Shown: positions 27,278 to 36,400, counted from the first letter of the stretch. The stretch: DNA of 64,000 nucleotides from Alkaliphilus hydrothermalis (GCF_016908555.1 NZ_JAFBEE010000001.1:279447-343446); one strand, 5' to 3'. Numbers and translations are program-made. Notes: generated by a model not told the origin, from the sequence alone.

Positions 27278-27367
27278 TATCTCAATCTCCTATTCTACAA
27301 TATTTTTATGTACTTATTGAATATTGGTCCAATTCCCTAGATCCTTTATAAGATCAGTATAAGTCTG

Positions 27368-27405
27368 ATAAAAAAGCTGTAGAAAGCATCAGCCTCCTAC
27401 AGCTT
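27368..27405 (-). terminator. Rho-independent terminator after the sigma/anti-sigma operon
   Basis: AAGCTGTAG (27374-27382) pairs with CTACAGCTT (27397-27405). The T tract is on the - strand side (six T), so it terminates the operon of the anti-sigma gene. Confidence 0.85.
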
Positions 27406-27578
27406 AATTTTTCATTGACTATACTCTATCTAGATCCTATAGATTAATTTATTTTATAGTCTTAAGAAATTAACCAATAGCTTATATATGGTAATTATAT
27501 CTAAATTCATGGATTGAATCAAGGTTAAATGTTAAACTATTCAGTAAATATATATCTATACCTATACATTTATTCTTT

Positions 27579-28505
27579 TTACTCCTGTAATTTAACAATT
27601 TGAAATTCCTTCAGCATGTTATCAAATCTAACTCCATGACCTTCTGAAGCTTCAACGAAAAACTGTTGCTTGATGATAAAGCTTCCACCTTGTGTATTAT
27701 CTACAATGTAATAACGAAGAACCTCATCATCCCATTCATTTCCCGCTTGAGCATATAACAAAATACCTTTTACTGGTTCTAGTACCTCTTCTCCTGTCAT
27801 CACAATCTCGTACTGATCCTTTAACTCTTTTTGAATTTCAGTTGCTGAGGTTTCAATGTTCTTGTCTTCAACCTGTTGAATTTCCATGTATACTTCAGGA
27901 TAATTAGCTGCTTGATTCATTGGTAAGATTCGATCCTTTCCTTCAAGTTCTTCTAACTTGTATACCGTTTCATCAAAGTAAATAACATATCCATACTTAC
28001 TTTCCTGTAACTGAACATTTTTTTCTTCCTTCATACCTTCAATTTCCTCTACAATTGGTTTTTCAGGTAGGAAAAAGTCTTTGATTCGCTCAATCGTTGC
28101 ATGACCAGGTGCAGTTCCAGCTAGGAAAACAATTAATAATGACGCTGCTATAGTTCCTATATTAAACATTCTCTTTCTATTTTTTTGATTTCTTTTTTCA
28201 GTTCTCATGTTTATTCTTCCCTTCCTTAGATTACTTCTACTTTGCACTGTATTAATTTCTTCTACTACGTTGTTTTTCCTAGCCCTTCGATTATATATTT
28301 GCTCTTCATTATTTCGAAGTTGCTTATCAGTTTCTTTTTCATTATTTATAGTAACTTCACTTTTTTCAAGATTTTCATTATCTTCATTAATACGCTTTTC
28401 GATTCTACTCCATATTTCATTTTTCATCTCTATAGAAGCATCAGTTTGCTTCATCAAAGAATCTTTGATTTCTTCATCGGTGTGTTTATTTAATCTATTA
28501 TTCAT
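27579..28505 (-). CDS. Probable membrane-bound anti-sigma factor
   Basis: A 308-aa protein with a long, charged cytoplasmic part (residues 1-115, rich in Lys, Glu, Asn and Arg), one membrane helix (MFNIGTIAASLLIVFLAGTAPGHA) and a 170-residue extracytoplasmic domain (VIYFDETVYKLEELEGKDRIL, QGGSFIIKQQFFVEASEGHG). Position and topology mark it as the anti-sigma partner of the ECF sigma gene, whose last eight bases overlap its start. The extracytoplasmic part may sense an envelope signal. I see no cysteine-zinc motif, so it is not a ZAS-type anti-sigma. Confidence 0.78.
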   Translation of the reverse strand: MNNRLNKHTDEEIKDSLMKQTDASIEMKNEIWSRIEKRINEDNENLEKSEVTINNEKETDKQLRNNEEQIYNRRARKNNVVEEINTVQSRSNLRKGRINMRTEKRNQKNRKRMFNIGTIAASLLIVFLAGTAPGHATIERIKDFFLPEKPIVEEIEGMKEEKNVQLQESKYGYVIYFDETVYKLEELEGKDRILPMNQAANYPEVYMEIQQVEDKNIETSATEIQKELKDQYEIVMTGEEVLEPVKGILLYAQAGNEWDDEVLRYYIVDNTQGGSFIIKQQFFVEASEGHGVRFDNMLKEFQIVKLQE

Positions 28506-29037
28506 ATTGGCGCCTCCCTTCTTTATACCTCTCCATCATCTTCCTCAACTTTTCTCTACCTTTAAATAGACGGGATTTGACTGTATTGACATTAAGCTCT
28601 AAAATGTCTGCTATTTCATTTTCAGTAAAGCCCCTTAGATATTTCAATATAATCGGAATCCTGTTGAGATCCTCCAAGTCTTCTATAGCAGAATATAAAT
28701 CCTCGTATTCCTCAAATTCATAGGAATCCTCCTCTGACATGATGGATGAATCCTCCATATAATCTGAAATCGATATGGTCTTGGATTGTTTTTTTAGTAC
28801 TCGATTACACTCATTCACCAGTATTCGATATAGCCATGGCTCAAAGGGTTTGCTATCATCGAAACTTTGTATATTGTTGTAGACTCTGATAAAGGTTTCT
28901 TGAACCGCATCAGCAGCATAGGCACTATTCTTAGTGATTGCTATTGCCACCCTTATGGTGTAATCTGCGTATTGATCATATAAAACCTTGAAGGAGGCCT
29001 GATGCCCATCTTTTATTTTCCAAATTAAATCCTCCAC
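28498..29037 (-). CDS. ECF-type RNA polymerase sigma factor
   Basis: A 179-aa sigma-70 family factor. Region 2 (about 20-90) has FKVLYDQYADYTIRVAIAITKN, ADAVQETFIRVYNNIQSFD and PWLYRILVNECNRV. Region 4 (about 120-170) has LKYLRGFTENEIADILELNVNTVKSRLFKGREKLRK, a helix-turn-helix. An acidic linker joins them. The start is GTG 29037 after GGCGGTGA. It lies immediately upstream of its likely anti-sigma gene and may regulate its own promoter. Confidence 0.92.
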   Translation of the reverse strand: MEDLIWKIKDGHQASFKVLYDQYADYTIRVAIAITKNSAYAADAVQETFIRVYNNIQSFDDSKPFEPWLYRILVNECNRVLKKQSKTISISDYMEDSSIMSEEDSYEFEEYEDLYSAIEDLEDLNRIPIILKYLRGFTENEIADILELNVNTVKSRLFKGREKLRKMMERYKEGRRQYE

Positions 29038-29076
29038 TAGGTCACCGCCCTTCTGTTATTGTTCTCCATATAATAT

Positions 29077-29106
29077 ACCCGTCTTTTGAATAAGAAGTTT
29101 TTTGAA
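29077..29106 (-). promoter_or_regulatory. Possible ECF-type autoregulated promoter
   Basis: Read on the - strand, AAAAAACTTC lies 15 bases before GACGGGTATATTA. This roughly fits the AAC / CG(T) spacing of ECF promoters and would drive the sigma operon. The match is loose. Confidence 0.3.
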
Positions 29107-29270
29107 ATCAAATATTTTTTAAAAACTTTTCTAATTAGGAATGATGCTGGCCCACTTTAAATACTGATTAATAACCTCTATATAATAATTACCCAATGGT
29201 TTAAGAAAAAGTTTTTTGTTTTGAAGATTTTCTGTTTTTTCTATAATTTCTTGTGGCCTTGTACTTTCAT

Positions 29271-29313
29271 AAATAGAAAACCTTCTTAAAGGAGTGAATC
29301 CCAAAGAAGGTTA
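29271..29313 (-). terminator. Rho-independent terminator after the kinase gene
   Basis: AACCTTCTT (29279-29287) pairs with AAGAAGGTT (29304-29312), and the - strand side continues TTCTATTT. The rest of the 29041-29376 spacer has nothing I can name. Confidence 0.7.
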
Positions 29314-29376
29314 AAGATCAAGAGCTTTGATGAAATTGTTAAAGTATTTTCTAGACAAAAAAATATACCTAAGTGC

Positions 29377-30324
29377 CTAAATAAAACTTAGATCAGATTC
29401 CAGCCTCATCCTATATAGGTTAAAAATTCGAACCTGTTCTTCAGTCAAGGAGTCCTTATCCCAGTACATATGCATTAGTGAGTACTCGAATAATTCCTTC
29501 AATTTTAAGAGAAGGGATAAATTATTAAAGAAGTCTGTAGGGACTGGATGTTCTTCTTGATAGCCATTTATGATTGCAGCAGTTATTTCTTCTTTATATC
29601 GCTTTATATCGCTATTTCCAGTAAAGGAAAACTCCAGTGCTGAGTAGATAGGTACTGCTAAATCATATAGATAGTAATGGTGTTCGCAGTCTTGAAAATC
29701 AATGATAGTAATCCCACCATCCTCGGCTACTAAAGTATTCTCCAACCAAATATCCCCGTGGATGAGACCATATGAATCCTTATCTTGGGGTAAGTTCTTA
29801 ATCTCTTGAAGCACATTAGACGCTATGCTCCTAATAGCTGTCTCCTGTTGGGGGATATACTTTAGAAAGTTATACTCTTCATTTTTGTACCAATGGGTTA
29901 AATGATTGATGGGTGTTTCCTTCTGATAATCCTTTGTACATCGATGAAGCCTACCGATGACTCTACCCAGCTTCCTAAGAATAGAGGCATCCCATTTTTC
30001 TCTAGCTAAATGATCCCCATCAGCTGCTCTGTATAAGGTAGTAGTCCTCTCTTCATTAGATTTGTCACCTTTAAGTTTTATCTTTTCAACGAGATTACCA
30101 TCCTTAGATAATATCGCTGGCGAGATACTCAAGCCCTTATGATATAAGTAGTTAGTCCATCTAACCTCTTCAAGCTGCATTTCATAGGGTCTATAATTGG
30201 TAATCCGTGCAAAATAAGCGCCTTTTACACCCTCCAGCCGATACATCTCTCCTGTGATCTGTTTTATTTTCGTTGCCTTGAAAGAGTATTTCTCCAATAT
30301 TGATTCTAATATTTGATCCTCCAT
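29377..30324 (-). CDS. APH-fold phosphotransferase
   Basis: A 315-aa kinase-like protein with catalytic loop GLIHGDIWLENTLV (D191) and metal aspartate D209 in ITIIDFQDCEHHYYLYDLAVPIYSAL. HGDIWLEN with DFxDC is the pattern of the homoserine-kinase/spectinomycin-phosphotransferase-like group, but the substrate is not certain. The N-lobe has GVKGAYFARITNYRPYEMQLEEVRW. GGAGG precedes ATG 30324. It is 33 bases downstream of the GNAT gene, so the two may be co-transcribed. Confidence 0.84.
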   Translation of the reverse strand: MEDQILESILEKYSFKATKIKQITGEMYRLEGVKGAYFARITNYRPYEMQLEEVRWTNYLYHKGLSISPAILSKDGNLVEKIKLKGDKSNEERTTTLYRAADGDHLAREKWDASILRKLGRVIGRLHRCTKDYQKETPINHLTHWYKNEEYNFLKYIPQQETAIRSIASNVLQEIKNLPQDKDSYGLIHGDIWLENTLVAEDGGITIIDFQDCEHHYYLYDLAVPIYSALEFSFTGNSDIKRYKEEITAAIINGYQEEHPVPTDFFNNLSLLLKLKELFEYSLMHMYWDKDSLTEEQVRIFNLYRMRLESDLSFI

Positions 30325-30357
30325 AAGGATACACCTCCTTTTAATATTGCTAGCTAC

Positions 30358-31236
30358 TTATGCGTGGGAAGTAATAGGAAACAAGAATTTCTCAGGCATT
30401 TTACTTGGAGCATTCTTAATGAATACCCTATAGTCAGATTCGTATACCTTGGAAGTAACCTCCACATCCTTAAAATCTGGGGTAAAGTGGAACAACACTT
30501 CCTTTATTTCAGTGGTTGCAATTCGATTCATCAGATGATTAAAGGATAAGGAATGCTCGCCTATGATATCAAAAATGTTGAGTTTGTCCTCTTCCTTTTG
30601 ATAGATTACTATGGTGTCTTCCGCTTCTAAATAATATAATGATCCACCAAATACATATAGTCCATAGAAGAGTAATAGGTATTCATCCTTTTCAAATCCA
30701 AGAGTTTGGGAAATAGCTTTTCTATTTGCCATCAATCTTCTAATGATGTTATAATCCTCTTCATTGTTCATGTCTAGTTTTCTAATACCTGTTCTTTCGG
30801 TTTGTTCAACTTTTACTGGGGCTGCAAAACAATGTTCTTTGAAGTATTCAAAACCAAACTTTGGGTAGAAATTATATACTGTAGGGTTTGCAAATAAGAA
30901 CATCAAGTCGTATTCATTTTCATATTTTTCCAAGATATGATTCATCAGCTTACCAGATAACCCCTGTTTTCGATAGTCGGGGTGGGTCATGACTGTACCG
31001 ATTTGAAGGGCTTTTTTCATTTCCCCCTCTATAATCATTTCCATTTTATTGATGGAGACATTGGCGACTATTTTCTCTCCATCCATAAAAGAATAGGGTA
31101 CGTAGTTGTCTAACCAAAATCCCTTCTTGTACCATGGTTCGAAGTCTAGACCGTAGACTTTTTTTGCTAGGGCGTTGAAGCTGGCTCTATGGTTGCCGTT
31201 GGTTTTGTAGTTTGATATTAGTTGTAGGTTTTTCAT
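30358..31236 (-). CDS. Two-domain GNAT N-acetyltransferase (Eis-like layout)
   Basis: A 292-aa protein. The N-terminal GNAT domain has DGEKIVANVSINKMEM, GTVMTHPDYRKQGLSGKLMNHILEKY and LMFLFANPTVYNFYPKFGFEY. The C-terminal 130 residues (YNIIRRLMANRKAISQTLGFEKDEYLLLFYGL) resemble the second domain of YitI/Eis-type acetyltransferases. The substrate is unknown. A good AAAGGAG site lies before ATG 31236. It precedes the APH-type gene in the same direction. Confidence 0.84.
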   Translation of the reverse strand: MKNLQLISNYKTNGNHRASFNALAKKVYGLDFEPWYKKGFWLDNYVPYSFMDGEKIVANVSINKMEMIIEGEMKKALQIGTVMTHPDYRKQGLSGKLMNHILEKYENEYDLMFLFANPTVYNFYPKFGFEYFKEHCFAAPVKVEQTERTGIRKLDMNNEEDYNIIRRLMANRKAISQTLGFEKDEYLLLFYGLYVFGGSLYYLEAEDTIVIYQKEEDKLNIFDIIGEHSLSFNHLMNRIATTEIKEVLFHFTPDFKDVEVTSKVYESDYRVFIKNAPSKMPEKFLFPITSHA

Positions 31237-31324
31237 TTTTGTTCTCCTTTTCTAAAAGTTTTTCCTTCAGTGGATATATGAATTAAAAGTATATAAATCG
31301 TAAATTAATTATATATTATAGAGT

Positions 31325-31600
31325 TTATTTTCGATTCCGATAAACAGCAGTCCTCAACTCCTTAATATATTCCTCCTTCTCCGGCACATTAGTCACCTCA
31401 GTATCTCTTATGGCAGCCTCTACATCATAGGGTACTCGAACTAGTGATATGGAAAAGGCAGCAGGTTCTTTACTCTCCATGAACCATTCAAGAATCCCAT
31501 AGGATGCTTGGGGAATATCCAAGGGGTTTCCCACACTACCTACAATGAAGAGGGTCTTGTGGTCAAAGTTGATAGTATAAGCACTAGATTCTATCCATAA
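31325..31600 (-). pseudogene. Calcineurin-like phosphoesterase, C-terminal remnant
   Basis: About 92 codons, open from a stop near 31606, encode only the end of a metallophosphoesterase of the ApaH/YfcE-like kind: KTLFIVGSVGNPLDIPQASYGILEW, where family members have NPGSVGxPR and ASYAI. The first 150-170 residues with the GDxHG, GDxxD and GNHE motifs are missing upstream, and no credible start or ribosome binding site is left (a GTG at 31534 lies within the conserved part). It is a decayed gene between a GNAT and a histidine phosphatase. Confidence 0.72.
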
Positions 31601-31658
31601 TCTCTATTCCTCTTTTCTTATTTCTCTTTTATATTAAAATGAATTAATATTTTAGAAC

Positions 31659-32264
31659 TTAGCCAAGATGGGATACATCCGCCTCTAGGATAAATTCTAT
31701 TCCTTCATCCTTCACTTGTATAATACTTAAGGAAGTATCTGTGATAAATGGAGGTTTCCAGAAGTCCTCCAGAGGAATGTTCTTAATAATAGTATATATT
31801 GCCTTAATCACTCCTCCATGGGCAACTACTAGGACATTTTCGCCTGCTTTGTCGGCTACAATTTTCTCAAGTCCCTTTTTCACTCTTTCAATTAATGCTT
31901 CATAGGTCTCTCCATCAATGGGTTGATATAAATGGGGTTGGTTCCAAAAGTTATGTTGTTGTTCTTTGTAGGTTTCCTGAACTTCTAAGTGGGGCATCCC
32001 CTCCCAGACTCCAAAGCCCATTTCCTTAAGATGCTCCAGTTGAATAATCTCAATATTTCTTTCACCCTTTAGATGAGTAGCAGTTTCCATGGCACGTCCT
32101 AAAGGACTGGAGTAAATGGCATCAAATTTTACGGAGGCTAAATGTTGACTGAGCTTCTTAGCATTTTCATTTCCCTTTTCCGAAAGATTTGAGTTTTTCC
32201 ATCCCTGCATTATACCAGCCTTATTCCATTCCGTCTCACCGTGTCTTGTAATGTATATTTTCAA
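31659..32264 (-). CDS. Histidine phosphatase (phosphoglycerate-mutase-like)
   Basis: A 201-aa protein with the catalytic RHG motif ITRHGETEWNKAG (His 8), AIYSSPLGRAMETA, and the second histidine in VLVVAHGGVIKAIY. The length and the QLEHLKEMGFGVWEGMPH segment fit CobC/GpmB-like broad-specificity phosphatases. Its substrate is unknown; it may be a phosphatase rather than a mutase. The start is TTG 32264 after AGAGGG. Confidence 0.88.
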   Translation of the reverse strand: MKIYITRHGETEWNKAGIMQGWKNSNLSEKGNENAKKLSQHLASVKFDAIYSSPLGRAMETATHLKGERNIEIIQLEHLKEMGFGVWEGMPHLEVQETYKEQQHNFWNQPHLYQPIDGETYEALIERVKKGLEKIVADKAGENVLVVAHGGVIKAIYTIIKNIPLEDFWKPPFITDTSLSIIQVKDEGIEFILEADVSHLG

Positions 32265-32332
32265 AATAAATCCCTCTTTTCTTTGTATTTATAAGGTTTG
32301 CTAACTTACATATTGTACATTTAGAGTTAAAG

Positions 32333-32355
32333 TTAAAGTTAAACATTAACTTTAA
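32333..32355. repeat. GTTAAA repeats forming a hairpin
   Basis: TTAAAGTTAA (32333-32342) pairs perfectly with TTAACTTTAA (32346-32355), a 10-bp stem and a 3-base loop, next to three GTTAAA units. On + it is followed by TTTTTAATTTTC. Both flanking genes are on the - strand, so a terminator role is unclear. Confidence 0.5.
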
Positions 32356-32425
32356 TTTTTAATTTTCTTTAACCATAACGAACTTCTACTAACTATCCGT
32401 TTTCGCTTTTAATCTATTTCAATAC

Positions 32426-33289
32426 TTATAACTCTAAAATACGTAGAAAGGCTCTTTCTAGATCTCCATTATCAATGGACTCCAAACTAGTTTTAGCCCA
32501 GCTGGGGAAAGTCGGCTTCTGATAAGCCGCAATCAAATCAAATAAAATACAGGTTGCATCATCAATGATTTTTTCCGCTTCATTTATTCCACCGTATTCT
32601 TTTATAAAGGCCTCACATGCTTCCTTTGATAAAGAACTACACACATTTCTTATGTCGTTATATCTAAAGCCAGCCCCTAAGAAATTATAATCGAACATCA
32701 AGGCTTTATTTCCATCATGCCCTACTGCGAAATTAGTCCAGTAGAAATCATTATAGGTTAGGGTCTCTTCCATGGAGTTTATTTTATCCCAGAGGACATC
32801 GAAATGATCTAAGATTAAGTCCCAAACCTTTAGCCCTTGGGTATTGGATTGCTCCATGAGCAACTGGATATTTTCCTTGTTAATCGCATCTATTTCACGA
32901 TAAAAATGACATCCATTTTCATTAATGTATTTTGTTCCTTCATCATGTAGCTGAATATACCATCTTGCTAAGGCCTTCGCCACATCTTTATTATCTAGAT
33001 CATCAGCAATACCTAAACGATAATCCTTACTTTCCTCTAAATCCTCTAATAAAAGGGAAAATTCTGTAGATGACAAAACTTTAATCGTGGGGATATTCAA
33101 CTTTTGAAGTAAAGCATAGTTTTTTATTTCCCTTCTAAACTCTTCCTTTTCAAAGTATTTAAGGACATAGAATTGATGGTTTTCCTTTACCCTATAGAGA
33201 TAAACGCCATTTTGTTGACGTATTTCTTTTATATTAAAGTGATTATTGGAAAGTCCTAACTTTTCTAACTCTCGAAATATTTGCTCCAT
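32426..33289 (-). CDS. APH-fold phosphotransferase with diverged loop
   Basis: A 287-aa kinase-like protein. The catalytic loop LTYNDFYWTNFAVG keeps D and N (YND instead of HGD), and the metal aspartate is in LMFDYNFLGAGFRYNDIRNV. The N-lobe has VYLYRVKENHQFYVLKYFEKEEFRREIKNYALL. The missing histidine is a deviation, but similar in many uncharacterised members. I chose ATG 33289, 11 bases after AAGGAGG; an upstream ATG at 33346 has no site. Next to a GNAT gene (33397), probably one operon. Confidence 0.78.
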   Translation of the reverse strand: MEQIFRELEKLGLSNNHFNIKEIRQQNGVYLYRVKENHQFYVLKYFEKEEFRREIKNYALLQKLNIPTIKVLSSTEFSLLLEDLEESKDYRLGIADDLDNKDVAKALARWYIQLHDEGTKYINENGCHFYREIDAINKENIQLLMEQSNTQGLKVWDLILDHFDVLWDKINSMEETLTYNDFYWTNFAVGHDGNKALMFDYNFLGAGFRYNDIRNVCSSLSKEACEAFIKEYGGINEAEKIIDDATCILFDLIAAYQKPTFPSWAKTSLESIDNGDLERAFLRILEL

Positions 33290-33396
33290 CTTGATTTGTG
33301 CCTCCTTGATTGATACGATATTATTATTAAATCCACTTAAATACATCAGTAAAGTAGTAGTGTCATTTTAATCATTATTATAGTTAAATACATATT

Positions 33397-33855
33397 TTAT
33401 AATATCCTAGAAACGTAAAATCCCTTAACCTCTTTATTTTGAGGAAAAATGGAGGATGGATTTAGGGTAAAACTCAGCTTTCTCCACAGGTGAAGCATTT
33501 CAATCCGATCCTCCGATGACCAAGCCCTTATCTGATAAAAGTTGTTGGTTTCATTAGGTAATTGCTGTAGGACCTCTTCCATGAGGTGGGTGGCTACCCC
33601 TCTATTTCTGAACTCCTTACGTACTTCAATATTATCGATGTATACTTCAAGGGTTTTCTCTAGCGGCGGGGGCAGTTCTTTATAGATTATACTGATTATG
33701 CCTGCCAGCTCTCCGTCAATCTCTGCTACAATAGAAAAACCTTCATCATCCTCCGTGTGAATCACTTCTTTATTGACTTCTACACTCCATTGGGAATATT
33801 GTATCCACTTCTCTTTCAGTTCTTTATTAACTTTTATAAAATTAAATTGATTCAT
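33397..33855 (-). CDS. GNAT family N-acetyltransferase
   Basis: A 152-aa acetyltransferase. The CoA-binding motif is EFRNRGVATHLMEEVLQQL, and the later part RAWSSEDRIEMLHLWRKLSFTLNPSSIFPQN has the form of a GNAT that works on an alpha-amino group or small amine. GGAGGTG precedes ATG 33855. It is likely the first gene of a GNAT-APH pair; similar pairs (30358 and 29377) occur nearby. Confidence 0.85.
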   Translation of the reverse strand: MNQFNFIKVNKELKEKWIQYSQWSVEVNKEVIHTEDDEGFSIVAEIDGELAGIISIIYKELPPPLEKTLEVYIDNIEVRKEFRNRGVATHLMEEVLQQLPNETNNFYQIRAWSSEDRIEMLHLWRKLSFTLNPSSIFPQNKEVKGFYVSRIL

Positions 33856-34010
33856 GAAAACACCTCCAATTTGACTAATACACCCCTACAAAATGCTTTT
33901 GCTGAATAACTTATTTTCCCTGTCACTAAAAAGTAAATTATCGATTGTTTTTCTATATACTATTTTTAATAATTCTACCTTATTTAACTATTTCCTTTAA
34001 AAGTTTCCAT

Positions 34011-34047
34011 AAAAAAACCACAGCTTAGATTTACTAAACTGTGGTTT
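34011..34047 (-). terminator. Rho-independent terminator
   Basis: ACCACAG (34017-34023) with TTAG inside pairs with CTAA and CTGTGGT (34039-34045). The - strand side has a run of T (34011-34016), so it ends the TPR-like gene. Confidence 0.85.
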
Positions 34048-34104
34048 CATTCTAGGGATATGAATTAGTTGCAGATATTCTGTTCTAAATTCTAGATTCA
34101 ATAT

Positions 34105-34776
34105 CTATAGTTCCTTCAAGAGACTAGCCGCCTTCTTTTCAAAGAAAATATTATTATGACCAGTATTCAATACCTTCTCAAATTTCTCTTTTGCCTGTTC
34201 TTTATTTTCCTTTTTCAAATCAATTAAGCCTAAGAAGTAATGACTTGCAATCTTATATAATAAAATCGAATTCTGATCTTTTAATAGTTCTTCAAACATA
34301 CTTTGACTTTTCTCAAGATCTCCTAAGTAGTACTCATATGTAGCAAAGGTATTCTTAATACTGTTTTTTAAAGACTTTTGCTTCTCATATTTTCCTAATA
34401 GTTTTCTCGAAGCTTCTCGAAGTGCTTCTGCATCATTTAGATTTTCCTGCATGAGCTGAGAATAAAGCAGGTTGTTATAATATTGAACAATATAGATATT
34501 TGGAAGACTTCCCAGATCCACCAACTTCAGTAGATTAGCAGCCTCCCTATATTTTCCTAAGGCTAACAATCCTGATGATTTACTAATCATTAAAAAGTTC
34601 TCATACTTCTTGTTTTTAGTTTTGTTAATCATCTTATCTAGCTCAGCTATATACCCTTTAATATCTTTTCCTTCTGCTAATTTTGACTCCAGATTTTTTG
34701 TTCTTTTTAACAACGGAATGAAATAGATTACAAGATATAGAATAATGACTACTCCGAATCCAATTAAAATTTCCAT
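34105..34776 (-). CDS. Membrane-anchored TPR-like protein
   Basis: A 223-aa protein with one N-terminal membrane helix (EILIGFGVVIILYLVIYFIPLL) and a helical-repeat domain. Tetratricopeptide-like pairs occur at GLLALGKYREAANLLKLV, LLYSQLMQENLNDAEALREAS, YEYYLGDLEKSQSMFEELL and YFLGLIDLKKENKEQAKEKFEKVL. Such domains carry protein-protein contacts. The start is ATG 34776 after GAGGTG; ATG 34818 is upstream of that site. Function unknown. Confidence 0.75.
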   Translation of the reverse strand: MEILIGFGVVIILYLVIYFIPLLKRTKNLESKLAEGKDIKGYIAELDKMINKTKNKKYENFLMISKSSGLLALGKYREAANLLKLVDLGSLPNIYIVQYYNNLLYSQLMQENLNDAEALREASRKLLGKYEKQKSLKNSIKNTFATYEYYLGDLEKSQSMFEELLKDQNSILLYKIASHYFLGLIDLKKENKEQAKEKFEKVLNTGHNNIFFEKKAASLLKEL

Positions 34777-34875
34777 AAATTCACCTCTCTTAATATTAAT
34801 GATTGATTTATCTCTCAACAGTTATCAATTATACCATAATATACCCTTATTATGAATTGTTTTAACCTCTTTTAA

Positions 34876-35982
34876 TCATCTTTCCAAAACTCTTCGACTA
34901 CTTTTATTCTTTATTTTAAGATTTCCTACAATATAGACCCCTATTGGCAACCTACCCAAGAGGTAGGTGGTAAAGATCGAGGCTGTGGTGGTCCCTACAA
35001 ATAAGATACCTAACATCACTACAGGTGAAATCATAATATAATCTAGTCTAAAAATTATACCCGTCATAGTGGCTAAATAAAACATATGCAATAGGTAGAT
35101 ACCAAAGGCATAGTTGCTGAGCCAAGGAGCCCATCTTGGAATTTTTACAATATATGCAGAAAGATAAAAAAGTAGGAATAACATACTGGTGGAAAAATAA
35201 ATCATATCAAAACGTTTTGAACTATTAATGATAATGGTTTCAGTTGCATAAAAGTACATGACGATTGCTAGCGTGATGATGGGCAAAGCAAACACATGCT
35301 TCTTATACTGTTTTAATTTGTCTTTAAATACACTATAGTGCTTGCCAGAATAAAAGCCTAGGGCAAAATAAAAAATCCAAGATGGAAAGCTCCCCCAAGA
35401 TAGCCCCTGCCAGACTTCTCTTCCCAATGGGAACTCATCGGGGCCTACAAAACTAAAAAAGCCTAGATACAATGAATTAACTAACAAAGATACCAGTAGA
35501 ACATTTCGGGGACGCCATTCATTAAGCTTCCTATTAAATAGAATATGGATAAAGTAGAATTGAAAGATTACCAAAACAAAGTATCCATGACGATAAAATC
35601 CAAAAAGCAAATTCCGTATCACCAAAGTGATGTATGTGGTGGACACAGGGGCATCCAATTGCCTTCCCTCCAGCAACATCACAACACCATAAATAAAAGA
35701 CATGGAGATATAGGGGATAAAAATAAACCTAAAGCGTTTGTTTAAAAATCCCTCCGGCACCCCATCTGAATAGGAGTAAGCCAATAAAAACTCCGATAAA
35801 AAAATAAAGATGGGTGTACCAAAGGTAAAAAATAAACGAACAGCCCAAAACATGAACTCCCTAGAAGAAGATAACTGATGCCCGTACAAATCAATTACCC
35901 TAGTGATGGAGTGCACCATTACAACACATAGACAAGCAATACTTCTGATGAAACTAATCTCTTCAAGTTTTTCCCTTGCCAC
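34876..35982 (-). CDS. Acyltransferase family 3 membrane protein
   Basis: A 368-aa integral membrane protein with about ten helices. The N-terminal EISFIRSIACLCVVMVHSITRV supplies the conserved R and H of the OafA/YrhL acyltransferase-3 fold, followed by FIFLSEFLLAYSYSDG and FRFIFIPYISMSFIYGV. Members move acetyl or other acyl groups onto extracellular sugars or lipids. The target here is unknown. It stands alone, followed by the TPR-like gene on the same strand. Confidence 0.87.
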   Translation of the reverse strand: MAREKLEEISFIRSIACLCVVMVHSITRVIDLYGHQLSSSREFMFWAVRLFFTFGTPIFIFLSEFLLAYSYSDGVPEGFLNKRFRFIFIPYISMSFIYGVVMLLEGRQLDAPVSTTYITLVIRNLLFGFYRHGYFVLVIFQFYFIHILFNRKLNEWRPRNVLLVSLLVNSLYLGFFSFVGPDEFPLGREVWQGLSWGSFPSWIFYFALGFYSGKHYSVFKDKLKQYKKHVFALPIITLAIVMYFYATETIIINSSKRFDMIYFSTSMLFLLFYLSAYIVKIPRWAPWLSNYAFGIYLLHMFYLATMTGIIFRLDYIMISPVVMLGILFVGTTTASIFTTYLLGRLPIGVYIVGNLKIKNKSSRRVLER

Positions 35983-36400
35983 TTGCTTCCCTCCAATGTC
36001 CTTAAGTCAATCTCATCTACAAATCTAATTATACATATCAGACCTATTTCCGACTATCTTTTTTTATTTAATGTTACGAAATATTTTTGCGTTAAAAAAG
36101 CTATTTATTAGGGGTGACTTTACCCTTATAGTCTTCTCTAATTCAAATTTACTTTTTATATTTTATAGAAATCTATAAACTTAAATAGTTTTGAATCCAG
36201 TCATAAGCGTTGGTTATATTATGTTTTGGAAATATCAATAACATATAAGATTATCAGAATTTTTAACGGCTGTATTTTTCTTTTTATTTATCACACACTT
36301 AAGTTTCCATAATTGTATTATGTAAATATACGAAGCGTAATAATTACAATGTGTTGAGATCGAATGATTATAATAATAATTAAGCTATTGCCAACTTTAG
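35983..36400. other. Gene-free AT-rich spacer
   Basis: About 420 bases between the acyltransferase start and the terminator of the next gene. It is AT-rich, with no frame, repeat or strong structure I can support; the upstream part must hold the promoter of the acyltransferase gene. Confidence 0.4.
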
